Shown: positions 1 to 8,229, numbered from the stretch's first letter. The stretch: DNA of 64,000 nt from Natronorubrum tibetense GA33 (GCF_000383975.1 NZ_KB913017.1:2035527-2099526); one strand, 5' to 3'. A program made the numbers and translations. The notes: generated by a model from the letters alone, not told the origin.

Positions 1-65
1 CTGGGAAATGTGATTCGCCGCCTTCACTCATACTCGGCGATCCCTCGGGATCGCCACGCACATCA

Positions 66-101
66 CCCACAGAGCCACAGCGCTGGCTTTGTGGGTTTTT
101 T
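66..101 (+). terminator. Hairpin followed by T-run
   Basis: A 12-bp stem with one mismatch (CCCACAGAGCCA at 66-77 against TGGCTTTGTGGG at 84-95, loop CAGCGC) is followed directly by six T at 96-101. The form is that of an intrinsic terminator. It would serve a plus-strand gene lying left of the window, or insulate the tRNA-Cys gene downstream. Archaeal termination mostly needs only the T-run, so the stem may be incidental. Confidence 0.5.
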
Positions 102-182
102 GCGTATAGATGGTACAGTCGCTCAGCAACGATTGTGCCGTACCGCTATGCTTAAACGAACGCAGTGACAACATCAAAACGC

Positions 183-258
183 GCCAAGGTGGCAGAGTCC
201 GGCCGAACGCAGCGGCCTGCAGAGCCGCCCACCGCCGGTTCAAATCCGGCCCTTGGCT
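183..258 (+). tRNA. tRNA-Cys (GCA)
   Basis: A full cloverleaf can be drawn. The acceptor stem GCCAAGG (183-189) pairs with CCTTGGC (251-257), the discriminator is T at 258 as expected for tRNA-Cys, the anticodon loop CTGCAGA contains GCA, and the T-arm carries GGTTCAAATCC. No intron is visible and CCA is not encoded. Size is 76 nt. Confidence 0.95.
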
Positions 259-417
259 TCTTACTGCGAGTAATTTCACGAGCGGCAGAAACGTACTGCG
301 GTAAACCGGGATTCTGCGCGAGACAGTTCTCTCACGTTGTTTAAATCCGACCGACAAGTTTCCAATCGCTGCCATCGACAGCTTCATCGATCGAGGAGTG
401 GCTTCCCGATAGGAAAA

Positions 418-670
418 TGGGCCGGCCGCGATTGTGAACTACGCTGAGACGGTTCTGCTCGCTCGTTTCACTCGCTGCGCGGGCTGGGACTCGTCTAGTT
501 CAAATCCTGGCGGTTCCGATGCTCGCCGCTCGCGGATTTGCTCGCGGCGAGAAGTGGGCCGGGCGCGATTTGAACACACGGTCGGACGTGCTCACTGCGT
601 TGCGCGCGACCCCCCTGCATTCAAATCGCGGTAGCCGCTTTGCTCCTCGCGTAATTGCTCGGAGCAAAAG

Positions 671-693
<23 letters not shown>
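418..693 (-). repeat. Partial copies of the tRNA-Lys 3' end
   Basis: The 22-base segment beginning GGGCCGGGCGCGATTTGAAC, which on the minus strand is the tRNA-Lys 3' acceptor strand plus T-arm, occurs intact in the gene at 672-693 and again exactly at 556-577. A degenerate copy lies near 418-439. Spacing is about 116 and 138 bases. The sequence between them carries further tRNA-like T-arm fragments, for example TTCAAATC near 500 and 623. None of the upstream copies has a full cloverleaf. The 3' end of a tRNA gene is the usual target of archaeal tyrosine integrases, so these may be old attachment-site scars, but no integrase gene is present here. Confidence 0.6.
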
Positions 694-744
<51 letters not shown>

Positions 745-850
745 CGTAGGTGCTACTTCCGGAGAGCGATGGTTAAACGTTTCTTTCTGCATCAGACAAT
801 GGTCGCCCTGGTGCTGTTTTCATGACAAATCGGAAGAGTTGGCCTAAGAA

Positions 851-1546
851 CTACTCGAAGTACTGTTCGAGTGCCTCACTAACGATGATTCCGGGTTCAA
901 CGCCGTCAATCGAGGCGCGACGCCGGAGATCACGGTAAGTCTCTGGAGTGAGCGTCAGTTCGAGTTGGCCGAGCGTGACGCCCTGGTCGATCAATGCCCG
1001 TTCGATCGGGACGTCGTCGTTGACCGCGCTCGCGACGCTGCGAACCTCGCGGACGGTGAGTTCGCCGTCGAAGGCGGCCCATGCAAGCAGGAGTCTGGCC
1101 TCGCCGCCGACGCGAGCGATGTGCTTGGCTGCGGTCGGCGCAATGCGGCCGAGTGCGACCTGCTTGCGGACCGAACGCGGGAGATCGTGGACACGAGCCC
1201 ACTTTCGGATGAAGGAGACAGTTGCGTCGCCGCCGGCTCGTTCTGCGGCAGCCTTGTAGGAGCCTTCACCGCGGACGAGTGCGGCACAGGCAGCGGCGCC
1301 GCGGAGCATGTAGAGGTGATCGTCGTTCGTCGAGCCGGCGGCGAACTGGCGAACGGTTTCGGCGGCGTCGGCAAGACTGCCGGGATCGTCGGGATCGAAC
1401 TGTACGGCCTTGCGAGCACGCGTTCCAGTGACCGATTCGTCGCCCCGAATAACTGGTGCACCGACGGGAGACTCTCGGTCCGTCGGGATCGATCGACCGC
1501 TGTCACGACGGTTGGCGCCACGATCGCCGGGCCGATTGTCGGTCAT
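851..1546 (-). CDS. Conserved haloarchaeal protein (DUF7119-like)
   Basis: A protein of 231 aa. It has a polar, probably disordered N-terminus of about 35 residues, then a mostly helical conserved body. A basic helical stretch around residues 110-128 (FIRKWARVHDLPRSVRKQ) and a following segment with TAAKHIARV resemble helix-turn-helix proteins of the ParB/KorB type. The C-terminus (TPETYRDLRRRASIDG) could form a ribbon-helix-helix-like or dimerising tail. I recognise it as the haloarchaeal DUF7119 family from memory. DNA binding is an inference. It is a single gene transcribed away from a small ORF at 1598-1744. Confidence 0.75.
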   Translation of the reverse strand: MTDNRPGDRGANRRDSGRSIPTDRESPVGAPVIRGDESVTGTRARKAVQFDPDDPGSLADAAETVRQFAAGSTNDDHLYMLRGAAACAALVRGEGSYKAAAERAGGDATVSFIRKWARVHDLPRSVRKQVALGRIAPTAAKHIARVGGEARLLLAWAAFDGELTVREVRSVASAVNDDVPIERALIDQGVTLGQLELTLTPETYRDLRRRASIDGVEPGIIVSEALEQYFE

Positions 1547-1597
1547 ACCTTCGATACGGGCTTCGAGGTCAAAAAAGTCGCTTCCATGGCGAATCTC

Positions 1598-1744
1598 TCA
1601 CTCGTCACGCTGTTTGGCAAGATGCTCCCAGATTTCCGTACAGCCGGCACCCTCCTCGAGGTCGTCGAGGTGTGCGTCGTCGCGCTCCGCTTCGTCCTGC
1701 TCGTGCTTGATCGTCTCTGGTTTGCATTCGGCCGCATCAGTCAT
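1598..1744 (-). CDS. Small acidic protein, 48 aa
   Basis: An ATG at 1744-1742 opens a 48-codon frame ending in TGA at 1600-1598. The product starts MTDAAECKPETIKHEQDEAE and ends in a short helix with EIWEHLAKQRDE. It is highly acidic, contains Cys at residues 7 and 35, and uses GC-rich third positions, all of which fit real haloarchaeal coding. It lies about 50 bases upstream of the 851-1546 gene on the same strand, so the two may be co-transcribed. Function is unknown. Small proteins with paired Cys are common in haloarchaea, but no CxxC motif is present here. Confidence 0.6.
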   Translation of the reverse strand: MTDAAECKPETIKHEQDEAERDDAHLDDLEEGAGCTEIWEHLAKQRDE

Positions 1745-2353
1745 AAAGCACCTTTCGAACGCGGAGAGCATAAGTACCGCTTCGTCTGCAAGCGATACCC
1801 GTGCTCAACCTTATCGGTTAGTGCTGCCGCTATCGTTGACACGCTCGCGCGTCGTTTGTGTCGAACCGGACATCGCAGGTCGTCACTACGGATCGATGGC
1901 CCTGTACTGGTGGATCACGGATATCTTCGTCTTCTGCTCGGTGTAATCTGACGTAGAGCATCTGCGATGTTTCGATTCTCGGGACCGTCCCAGTGTGTGG
2001 GTCCTCTGGGGCCGTGGCTGCAGTTCTATCGGGTGCCTCGAGCGAACTCCTCGTAATCTCGAGTGTTTCTCGATACCGGTCGCGGTTCGTTCGAGATCGT
2101 ACGTTCAGTTCTGGGGAATCGATATCGCGCGTTGAACGACGTCGGTGCGGGTAGATCGAGTGGTAGACCGAACGCTGTTGCCTGAGGGAGACGATAGAGG
2201 TAGATCACCGGGTTCGATTTTAGTGGCGAATAGTGCCGCTAAGTGGTGCGATATTTTGTGGGACTATCGCGACACTCGAGTGATACTATCACGGTTATAC
2301 CACGAGCTGCACGTGGGGTCTGGTTCGAGTCGGTGGAATGGAGTCGTTGATTC
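1745..2353. other. Gap of about 600 bases without a recognised gene
   Basis: No frame here has the acidic composition and GC-rich third positions seen in the neighbouring genes. The short possible frames on both strands are Arg/Ser-rich and look like chance. It should contain the promoter of the small acidic protein gene (minus strand) and that of the DUF6360 gene (plus strand), but I see no convincing TATA element. Confidence 0.4.
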
Positions 2354-2758
2354 GTGGTCAGCGAACGTGTACCGAACACGTCGGTGGGATCGAACTCGTC
2401 TGTGTCGCTCGTCACGGGGCCTAACTGGTCCTGCCGCGAGCGGTGCAGTCTGTCCGATCGACTGATCACGGTCAACGCCTACACGACGTTGGATTACGTC
2501 GAGGCCACAGCGAAGGGTCAAGAGTTCGAGTGGGGGTCGGTCGCCGTCGTGAACGCGACCGTCGATAGGGAAGAGCCCGATGCCGTCCACTTGCAATTCG
2601 AGCTGGATAACCTCGCCGAACAGCACCTGCCCAAACATATGGTGAACCTCGAGTTGACGCCCGAGCAGGCGCGAGCGCTGGCGGCTGACCTCGGGAAACA
2701 CGCTGCTTGCGGCGAGAATGCGAGTGCCGAGAACGACAGCACCTATAGTAGCCACTGA
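2354..2758 (+). CDS. DUF6360-like protein, start uncertain
   Basis: The conserved part begins around position 2450 with the residues SDRLITVNAYTTLDYVEA and runs through a segment DNLAEQHLPKHMVNLELTPEQ to the end. This matches what I remember of the haloarchaeal DUF6360 family, about 90 aa, usually starting MSDRL. Here the codon in place of that ATG is CTG (2450-2452). The first usable start in frame is GTG at 2354, which would add about 32 non-family residues. So the start codon is either mutated, non-standard or upstream. The last four residues and the stop are supplied by a miniature inverted-repeat element (2743-2828). The gene may be decaying. Confidence 0.6.
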   Translation: MVSERVPNTSVGSNSSVSLVTGPNWSCRERCSLSDRLITVNAYTTLDYVEATAKGQEFEWGSVAVVNATVDREEPDAVHLQFELDNLAEQHLPKHMVNLELTPEQARALAADLGKHAACGENASAENDSTYSSH

Positions 2759-2828
2759 AAGTCAATGCATACCTGATCGCACGATAGCTGTGCGATCAGT
2801 GTGTACATCGTTTCAGTTGTTACTATAG
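2743..2828. mobile_element. Miniature inverted-repeat element, copy 1 (86 bp)
   Basis: The ends are CTATAGTAGCCACTGAAA (2743-2760) and the inverse of CTATAGTAACAACTGAAA (2811-2828), 18-bp terminal inverted repeats with two differences. The inside is a hairpin built on CTGATCGCAC ... GTGCGATCAG (2773-2798). There is no coding capacity. A second, longer copy lies at 42291-42448 and is similar both in the terminal repeats and in the sequence immediately inside each end. A related transposase would have to act in trans, and none is encoded in the window. Confidence 0.8.
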
Positions 2829-2905
2829 CCGCTCCGTCGACAGCGCTTGCCGTGGCAGGCTGGCGGTTTTTTCGCACTGATGGCGATCGATCCGCCGGCT
2901 CAACA

Positions 2906-3400
2906 ATGAGTATGGACACGATTCAGGACCTGTTCGAGCACGGTCTCGAGGACATTTATCACGCCGAGCAGCAGCTGCTGGACGCACTCGACGATCTCGA
3001 AGCGAAGACCGAAGACGAGGAGATCGCACGGGCGTTCGCCGACCACCGTGAGGAGACCGAAGGCCAGATCGAACGCCTCGAGGAGGTATTCGATCTCTTC
3101 GGCGAGCCACCCGAGAAAGAGGAGTGTGAGTGTATCGAAGGCCTGCTTCAGGAGTACGAGGGGTTCACGGCGGCGGAACCGAGCCAGGAAGTGATGGATT
3201 ACCACAACATGGCCGCCGCAGAGAAGATCGAGCACTACGAAATCGCTGCCTACGGGAATCTGATTCCGCTCGCGGATCAACTCGGACTGGACGAAGGTGC
3301 CGACCTCCTCGAGGAGAACCTTCGGGAGGAACAGAACGCCCTCGAGGAACTGAAGGAGTTGACCGAGCAGTTCGAGATGGACGCGATCCCGGCGGAGTAA
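2906..3400 (+). CDS. DUF892 (YciE-type) ferritin-like protein
   Basis: A protein of 164 aa when started at ATG 2906 (MSMDTIQDLF). An in-frame upstream start would lie within the miniature element and add a hydrophobic, non-family tail. The start LFEHGLEDIYHAEQQLLDAL is typical of the YciE/YciF family, a four-helix ferritin-like bundle. Glu and His residues sit in helices 1-4 (E16, H20, E21, E60s, EKIEHYE near residue 110, and EEQNALEEL near 145), which would be the di-iron ligands. In bacteria the family is linked to stress responses, but its activity is not settled. The gene appears monocistronic. Confidence 0.9.
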   Translation: MSMDTIQDLFEHGLEDIYHAEQQLLDALDDLEAKTEDEEIARAFADHREETEGQIERLEEVFDLFGEPPEKEECECIEGLLQEYEGFTAAEPSQEVMDYHNMAAAEKIEHYEIAAYGNLIPLADQLGLDEGADLLEENLREEQNALEELKELTEQFEMDAIPAE

Positions 3401-3662
3401 CCCTCCCATGCCGGACGAAGGGAGTGGCGACGACGAACGTGCCGAGACCGACGACAGAGCCGTCGACACGTAATCGGAGACTGTCGTCTCGGCCGTCGAC
3501 AATCGTGTGTGTATTTTCGCTGATCGGTAGTCTGATCTCGCTGTTAGCACCCGAGTTCGTGTTCGTATCGCGCGGATCGCACCTGTCTCGAGTATTCGAC
3601 TGTCGATTCCCTGACCGACCGGTAACCCGATAATAATTCCATGTGGGGTGGTGGCAGGCAGC

Positions 3663-3672
3663 AAATATATAC
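3663..3672 (+). promoter_or_regulatory. TATA box of the sodium-dependent transporter
   Basis: AAATATATAC is an AT-rich island in GC-rich DNA. Its centre is about 42 bases upstream of the ATG at 3710, which would give a leader of about 15 bases containing the purine-rich CCGAGG just before the start. This supports the start at 3710 over the in-frame GTG at 3683. Confidence 0.6.
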
Positions 3673-3709
3673 GTAGCTGGACGTGGTGCGTTTTCCGGGT
3701 GATCCGAGG

Positions 3710-5170
3710 ATGGCTGATGTCCCAACAAAAACGGCACGAGCGGAGTGGGGAACCCGGTTTGGGTTCCTGATGGCGATGATCGGCGCGATGGTGGGCGCCG
3801 GGAACATCTGGCGGTTCCCGTACGTGATGGGTGATAACGGGGGTGGAGCGTTCGTTCTCGCCTTTCTTGTCCTGCTGTTTCTCCTCGCGGTACCGGGATT
3901 GATGGCCGAGGTTGCACTCGGCCGGTACACGAACAAGGGAGTTATCGGTGCCTTCCGTGAGGTCGTCGGGCGGGGCGGGATGGTCGGCTTCGGCGTCGTC
4001 GTTATTCTGGTGAACATCGCGTTGATGTCGTACTACTCGCCGGTGATCGCCTGGACGCTGTACTACGCGGTTCACTCGTTGCTGTTTACGTTTACCGCGA
4101 CCGGCTTCGAGGCCGAGGCGTTCATGAACGGTCTCTTCGCGAACTCGGCGCTGATGATTGGCCTCCACACGGTCGTGATGGGATCGATCGCGGCGATTCT
4201 CGTCCTCGGAATCCGGCGCGGCGTCGAGCGAATCGTCGTCTACGCGGTGCCGGCGCTGGTGGTCGCGCTCGTAGTCATGACGATTCGCGGACTGACGTTA
4301 CCGGGGGCGAGCGAGGGAATCGCCTTCACGTTCGGCGTCCAGTGGGAGTATTTGACGTTCAGTGACACCTGGATCGCGGCGCTCGGCCAGGCGCTGTTCT
4401 CGACGGGTCTCGGCTGGGGAATCGCCCTGACTGTCGGGAGCTATCTGCGGGAGTACGACGACGTTCCGCTCGGCGGTGGCGTCTTCACGGCGATCGGTGA
4501 GTCCAGTATCGGTATTCTCGCCGCCCTCGCCATCTTCCCCATCGTCTTTGCGGTCGGGGTCGACCCCGACGCCGGGGCTGGCCTCGCGTTCGTCTCGCTG
4601 GTTCAGGTCTTCCCCGAGATACCGCTGGGTGGGCTCGTCGCGATCCTGTTTTTCGTCGGCTTCTTCCTCGCGACGTTCACGTCGGGATTGCTCATCACCG
4701 AAGTCAGCGTGACGACGGTGAGCGAGGAAACGCGATTCGATCGTACCCAGACGACGCTCGGGGTCTGTGGCGCGATCTGGCTGCTCGGAATCCCGAGTGC
4801 CTACTCCGTCGACGTTCTCGACTATCTCGACTTCGTCTTCGGGAACTGGGGACTGCCGCTTGCAGCACTCGCCATCATCGGCATCATCGGCTGGGTCGCG
4901 GGGCCGAAACGGATCCGCATGCTCGCGGTGAACCGCAACGCCGGTATCTACGTCGGCTCCTGGTGGGATCCCGTGATCAAGTACGTCATTCCCGCGGTCA
5001 TGCTCTTCATCATGGGCTACTTCGCCTGGGAGAACTACGGCACCGCGGAGATGATCGGTGGCATGCTCGTGATCGTGCTGTTCCCGATCATCGGTTACGC
5101 GATCATGTCCGTCGTGGAGGGCCGGGGCGGCCAACCGGATCGTGCGGAAGTTCCCGGAGGTGACGACTGA
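3710..5170 (+). CDS. Sodium-dependent transporter, SNF/NSS family
   Basis: A protein of 486 aa with about 12 hydrophobic segments. TM1 carries the family signature GAMVGAGNIWRFPYV (about residues 25-39), which in LeuT-type transporters lines the sodium and substrate sites. Substrates of the family are amino acids or related amines, and the specific one cannot be read from sequence. The start MADVPTKTARAEWGTRFGF is typical. The stop overlaps the start of a small membrane protein (TGATG, ATGA overlap at 5170), so the two are translationally coupled. This resembles the MetP-MetS methionine/alanine transporter arrangement of bacteria. Confidence 0.92.
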   Translation: MADVPTKTARAEWGTRFGFLMAMIGAMVGAGNIWRFPYVMGDNGGGAFVLAFLVLLFLLAVPGLMAEVALGRYTNKGVIGAFREVVGRGGMVGFGVVVILVNIALMSYYSPVIAWTLYYAVHSLLFTFTATGFEAEAFMNGLFANSALMIGLHTVVMGSIAAILVLGIRRGVERIVVYAVPALVVALVVMTIRGLTLPGASEGIAFTFGVQWEYLTFSDTWIAALGQALFSTGLGWGIALTVGSYLREYDDVPLGGGVFTAIGESSIGILAALAIFPIVFAVGVDPDAGAGLAFVSLVQVFPEIPLGGLVAILFFVGFFLATFTSGLLITEVSVTTVSEETRFDRTQTTLGVCGAIWLLGIPSAYSVDVLDYLDFVFGNWGLPLAALAIIGIIGWVAGPKRIRMLAVNRNAGIYVGSWWDPVIKYVIPAVMLFIMGYFAWENYGTAEMIGGMLVIVLFPIIGYAIMSVVEGRGGQPDRAEVPGGDD

Positions 5171-5487
5171 TGGCGCTGACTGCCGAAGTGCTGGCCATGC
5201 TCGCGTTCACCCTGCTCGCGTTCTGGGGCGTCGCCGCGTGGGCGCTCGTCCGGACGCTGCGACAGGAAGGGCGGAAAGTCGAGATCCTCGAGCACCAGGA
5301 TCGGATGGACACCTACTCGCCGAAAGCCCTCGCGGAGTTGCGCGAGTGGATCGAGGCCAACCCCGACGATCCGCTGGTCGACGAGGTCCGCGAACAGCAC
5401 AACGAGTGCGTCGAGGTCCTCGAGCAGACCGACAGGCGCTTCTACGACTGGTCGGACGCGGAGGTCGAGCGACTCGAGCGGGTCTGA
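5170..5487 (+). CDS. Small membrane protein coupled to SNF transporter
   Basis: A protein of 105 aa. One N-terminal transmembrane helix (about residues 5-27) is followed by a basic RTLRQEGRK stop-transfer segment and an acidic, helical cytoplasmic part. It starts inside the stop codon of the transporter gene, so it is probably made in fixed ratio with it. Bacterial MetP/MetS-type transporters have a short single-helix partner; this protein is longer and I see no clear sequence match, so a partner-subunit role is inferred from position and topology. Confidence 0.75.
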   Translation: MALTAEVLAMLAFTLLAFWGVAAWALVRTLRQEGRKVEILEHQDRMDTYSPKALAELREWIEANPDDPLVDEVREQHNECVEVLEQTDRRFYDWSDAEVERLERV

Positions 5488-5546
5488 TCGACGGATCGGG
5501 CTCGTCTTGTTCGATCGGTCTCGATTCCGACGCTAGTTCTTTTACG

Positions 5547-6050
5547 ATGCCGCCACTACCAGCAGGTGTGACACGGCCGGCTTCCGGAGCGCGTAACGGT
5601 GACAGCGGTCCTTCGATCCGCCCCGCCGAGCGTGCCGACCTGCTCGCGGTTACCCGTATCGAAAACGAGTCGTTCGCCCAGCCCTGGCCGTACGACGCGT
5701 TCGACCGATTTCTGGGCGAACCGGGCTTTCTCATCGCCCTCGAGGAGGGCGAGGTCGCCGGCTACGTCGTCGCCGACGTCACGCGAAACTTTGGCCGAAG
5801 TCTCGGCCACGTGAAAGACATCGCGGTCCACCCGGACCACCGGGGCGCGGGTGTCGGTAGCCTGTTGCTCTCCCGGGCGCTCGCGGTGCTCACGGCCCAC
5901 GGGGCTGATTCGGTCAAACTCGAGGTTCGTCGCTCGAACGACCGTGCGAAGCGCCTCTACCGGCAGTTCGGCTTCGAACCGTTGCGGTTCGTCCCCGACT
6001 ACTACGGGGACGACGAGGATGCAATCGTGATGATCCGCAAACTCGGTTGA
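5547..6050 (+). CDS. rimI: Ribosomal-protein-alanine N-acetyltransferase RimI-like
   Basis: A protein of 167 aa from ATG 5547. A single GNAT domain covers residues about 24-165. It begins SIRPAERADLLAVTRIENESF, has the acetyl-CoA pyrophosphate loop HRGAGVG, and ends in the family pattern of RSNDRAKRLYRQFGFEP and PDYYGDDEDAIVMIRKL. In archaea this enzyme acetylates protein N-termini broadly (Ard1/NatA-like). It sits 59 bases after the transporter-associated gene and is probably independent of it. Confidence 0.88.
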   Translation: MPPLPAGVTRPASGARNGDSGPSIRPAERADLLAVTRIENESFAQPWPYDAFDRFLGEPGFLIALEEGEVAGYVVADVTRNFGRSLGHVKDIAVHPDHRGAGVGSLLLSRALAVLTAHGADSVKLEVRRSNDRAKRLYRQFGFEPLRFVPDYYGDDEDAIVMIRKLG

Positions 6051-6239
6051 TCGTCGCTCGTCGGCCTCGCTGTGTCGGTTACGTGCTGGATCTCGCTCTC
6101 CCGTCGTTTCATACGATTTGTTGTACCGATGTACCGGTGGGACCGCAGGACGGTTGCGGTCCCAGCGGTAACGACGTACAGCAGACAGTATCAGCCGCGG
6201 GACGTGGACGTTTTACCGCCCGCGCTCGTACGATCGAGC

Positions 6240-6716
6240 ATGGGATACGCTTGCCCCGTCTGCGGCGCCGAACAGGCCGACGCGGCGCATCTCGCGAATC
6301 ACCTCGCGATCACCGCGTCGCTCGGTCGGGAGGACCACCGCGAGTGGCTCGAGGAGCACGCCCCCGACTGGGGCGACTGTTCGCCCGAGGAGTTAGGCGA
6401 GCGCGTCAGCCCGCACGCTCCCGAGGTCGAGACGCCCGACTTCGAGAGCGCGAGCCACGGTCACGACCACGGTCGACCGGACGGTCTCGAGGAGGGGATC
6501 GCCCAGCAGAGCCGCCAGCCCGGTCGCGGATCGCTGACGGCCGAAGCCGAGGACGTCCTGCAGGAGGCCCGGGAACTGACGAAACAGATGCAGGAAACGG
6601 GCGGCGCGGACGACGATACCGAGGGCAGCGGGGCTGAAAGCGCTCACGACGATACCGAGGACAACGGGACCGAGGATGCGGACGACACCGCCGAGCGCGG
6701 AAACGAAAACGCGTAA
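6240..6716 (+). CDS. DUF5810 zinc-finger-like protein
   Basis: A protein of 158 aa from ATG 6240. The N-terminus MGYACPVCGAEQADAAHLAN has CxxC and a following His pair (HLANHL), a likely zinc-binding finger of C2H2 type. The middle part (REDHREWLEEHAPDWG) is conserved in the family as I remember it. The C-terminal 60 residues are low-complexity Asp/Thr/Glu repeats, probably disordered. It lies directly upstream of a DUF5809 gene, a pairing I recall from other haloarchaea. Function unknown. Confidence 0.8.
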   Translation: MGYACPVCGAEQADAAHLANHLAITASLGREDHREWLEEHAPDWGDCSPEELGERVSPHAPEVETPDFESASHGHDHGRPDGLEEGIAQQSRQPGRGSLTAEAEDVLQEARELTKQMQETGGADDDTEGSGAESAHDDTEDNGTEDADDTAERGNENA

Positions 6717-6741
6717 CTGCCCGTCGGTCGTTCGTCCACGT

Positions 6742-7152
6742 ATGCACACGGTGGGGACGTTCACCTTCGAGTCCGTAGCGGACGCGCGCGAACAGTACAA
6801 CGACATCGGTCCGGCAGCCCAGACCGTCGTCCGCGAGGTCGCGAAGGCCATGGAGTTCGACCGCGAGGAGTACGCCGACCGCGTCTCGAGCGAGGTCATC
6901 GAGACTGCCCGCGACGCCCTTTTCGCCAGTTTGCTCGAGGTGTGCGTCGGCACGCGCGAGGAGTTCGACGACTGGCGGGAGTCGTACGACGGCGAGGTGT
7001 CGGTCGCCGGCCACGAGAACGTCGAGAACGTCGTCTGGCACGTCGGTCCCGAGGGCGAGGCCGTCGCCGCCACCTTCCAGAACGAGGAGGACGCGGCGGT
7101 CGCGACGCTCCGTCGGCAGGCGTTTGGGCAACTGTATCGGGACCTCTTGTAG
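6742..7152 (+). CDS. DUF5809 family protein
   Basis: A protein of 136 aa from ATG 6742, 25 bases after the DUF5810 stop. It is an alpha/beta, strongly acidic, soluble protein with no cysteine cluster and no known catalytic motif. The start MHTVGTFTFESVADAREQYN and the end LRRQAFGQLYRDLL fit the DUF5809 family as I remember it. It likely shares a transcript with the DUF5810 gene. Confidence 0.78.
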   Translation: MHTVGTFTFESVADAREQYNDIGPAAQTVVREVAKAMEFDREEYADRVSSEVIETARDALFASLLEVCVGTREEFDDWRESYDGEVSVAGHENVENVVWHVGPEGEAVAATFQNEEDAAVATLRRQAFGQLYRDLL

Positions 7153-7233
7153 TCGCTTGAGCGAGTTCATTCCGGTCGGGTTCTTCGATCCGTCACTCGG
7201 GGCTACCTGTGTCACTGTTCGGCGAACCGACAC

Positions 7234-7253
7234 TATAATGTGTTCGTGAACAC
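7234..7253 (+). promoter_or_regulatory. TATA box with adjacent palindrome
   Basis: TATAAT (7234-7239) is followed immediately by GTGTTC GT GAACAC (7240-7253), an inverted repeat of two 6-base arms. The TATA centre lies about 36 bases upstream of the ATG at 7272. A palindrome between TATA box and start is where an archaeal repressor would block transcription, so this may be an operator for the membrane protein gene. Confidence 0.4.
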
Positions 7254-7271
7254 TATCCAACAACTACTGCG

Positions 7272-8162
7272 ATGCCCTCCGTACAGGACTTCCGCGACGG
7301 TCTGGCCGACGAGTCGCTACGGGCGGCGATCCTCGCCGGTCTCGCGGCGGTGCCGTTTGTCGTTTTCTTCTCTTGGGGGGCGGTGATCGACGATGTCGTC
7401 GTTCTTGGCGGGTCGATCTCGTTTTGGGCACTGGCGCTGGCGGCGGTGTACGTCGGCTACCGCTACAGCGATCACGAAATCTCGAGTCGCCGTGCCGGTT
7501 TCTGGACCGGTCTTGCCGGTTCGCTCGGAACGGTGCTGGTCCACGTCGCCAACACGATCACGACGATCCAGTCGCTCTCGCCCCGTTGGGCCGTCATTAC
7601 CATCGTCGCGACGCCGTTCGTCGCCGCCGTCGGTGTCGGGATCACTGCCCTGTTGACGATGCTCATCGCACAGTTTGTCGGCTGGGTGACGACGCGGCTC
7701 GATCGGGACCGACGCGTCCGGGACGGATCGACTGTCGTCGACGAACATCTCTCCGAGTCGCGGTGGTGGCTCCCCGTCGCCGCGTACGCGATTCTGGCCC
7801 CGGTCGTGTTTGGCTCTCTGTTCTGGGAGCTCTGGGCGACGTCCGGTGACGTCTGGTTGCTCGTCTCGCTGGTGGGTTTCGTCGCCTTGGTCGGCCTCTC
7901 GATCGTCGCCCTCGTCGGCCTCTTCGTCGATGCGACCGCTCCGCGGGACGAGGACGTGGCCTGGTTCCCGAACGCGCTCCTGTACGCGGGGATTCCGCTT
8001 GGGGCGTATGCGCTCGCCCATTTGGTAGCTTCCCTCTGGAGGCTGGAGAACCCGCCCGGCTACGGGATGTACGCGTTCCTCGCGGCGCTCTGGCTCACGT
8101 CGGCCGTCTACCTCACCCACCGACACCGGTACGTTGGCACGCTGTCGCACCACTCCGTGTAG
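7272..8162 (+). CDS. Multi-pass membrane protein, function unknown
   Basis: A protein of 296 aa with about eight hydrophobic segments in two sets. A central hydrophilic loop near residues 138-160 contains RLDRDRRVRDGS. No catalytic, nucleotide-binding or metal-binding motif is visible. The N-terminal half loosely resembles haloarchaeal membrane proteins of the DUF5518 type, but it is longer and I do not assign it. It is preceded by its own TATA box and palindrome. Confidence 0.8.
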   Translation: MPSVQDFRDGLADESLRAAILAGLAAVPFVVFFSWGAVIDDVVVLGGSISFWALALAAVYVGYRYSDHEISSRRAGFWTGLAGSLGTVLVHVANTITTIQSLSPRWAVITIVATPFVAAVGVGITALLTMLIAQFVGWVTTRLDRDRRVRDGSTVVDEHLSESRWWLPVAAYAILAPVVFGSLFWELWATSGDVWLLVSLVGFVALVGLSIVALVGLFVDATAPRDEDVAWFPNALLYAGIPLGAYALAHLVASLWRLENPPGYGMYAFLAALWLTSAVYLTHRHRYVGTLSHHSV

Positions 8163-8229
8163 CGACGGTCTCGGTCGGTCGCTCGAGCGAACGGCACCTA
8201 TTACCCGCTCGAGGCCGACGTCACTCTCG

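Noticed and set aside
965-1951. Long open frame on the plus strand opposite the DUF7119-like gene
   Set aside because: It is the antisense of a gene with typical haloarchaeal coding. Its product is rich in Arg/Cys/Val runs, not acidic, and runs on into a gene-free gap.
3408-3473. 21-codon acidic frame right after the DUF892 gene
   Set aside because: Start and stop are present and the product is acidic, but it is too short to support and has no context; it may be the residue of a C-terminal tail.
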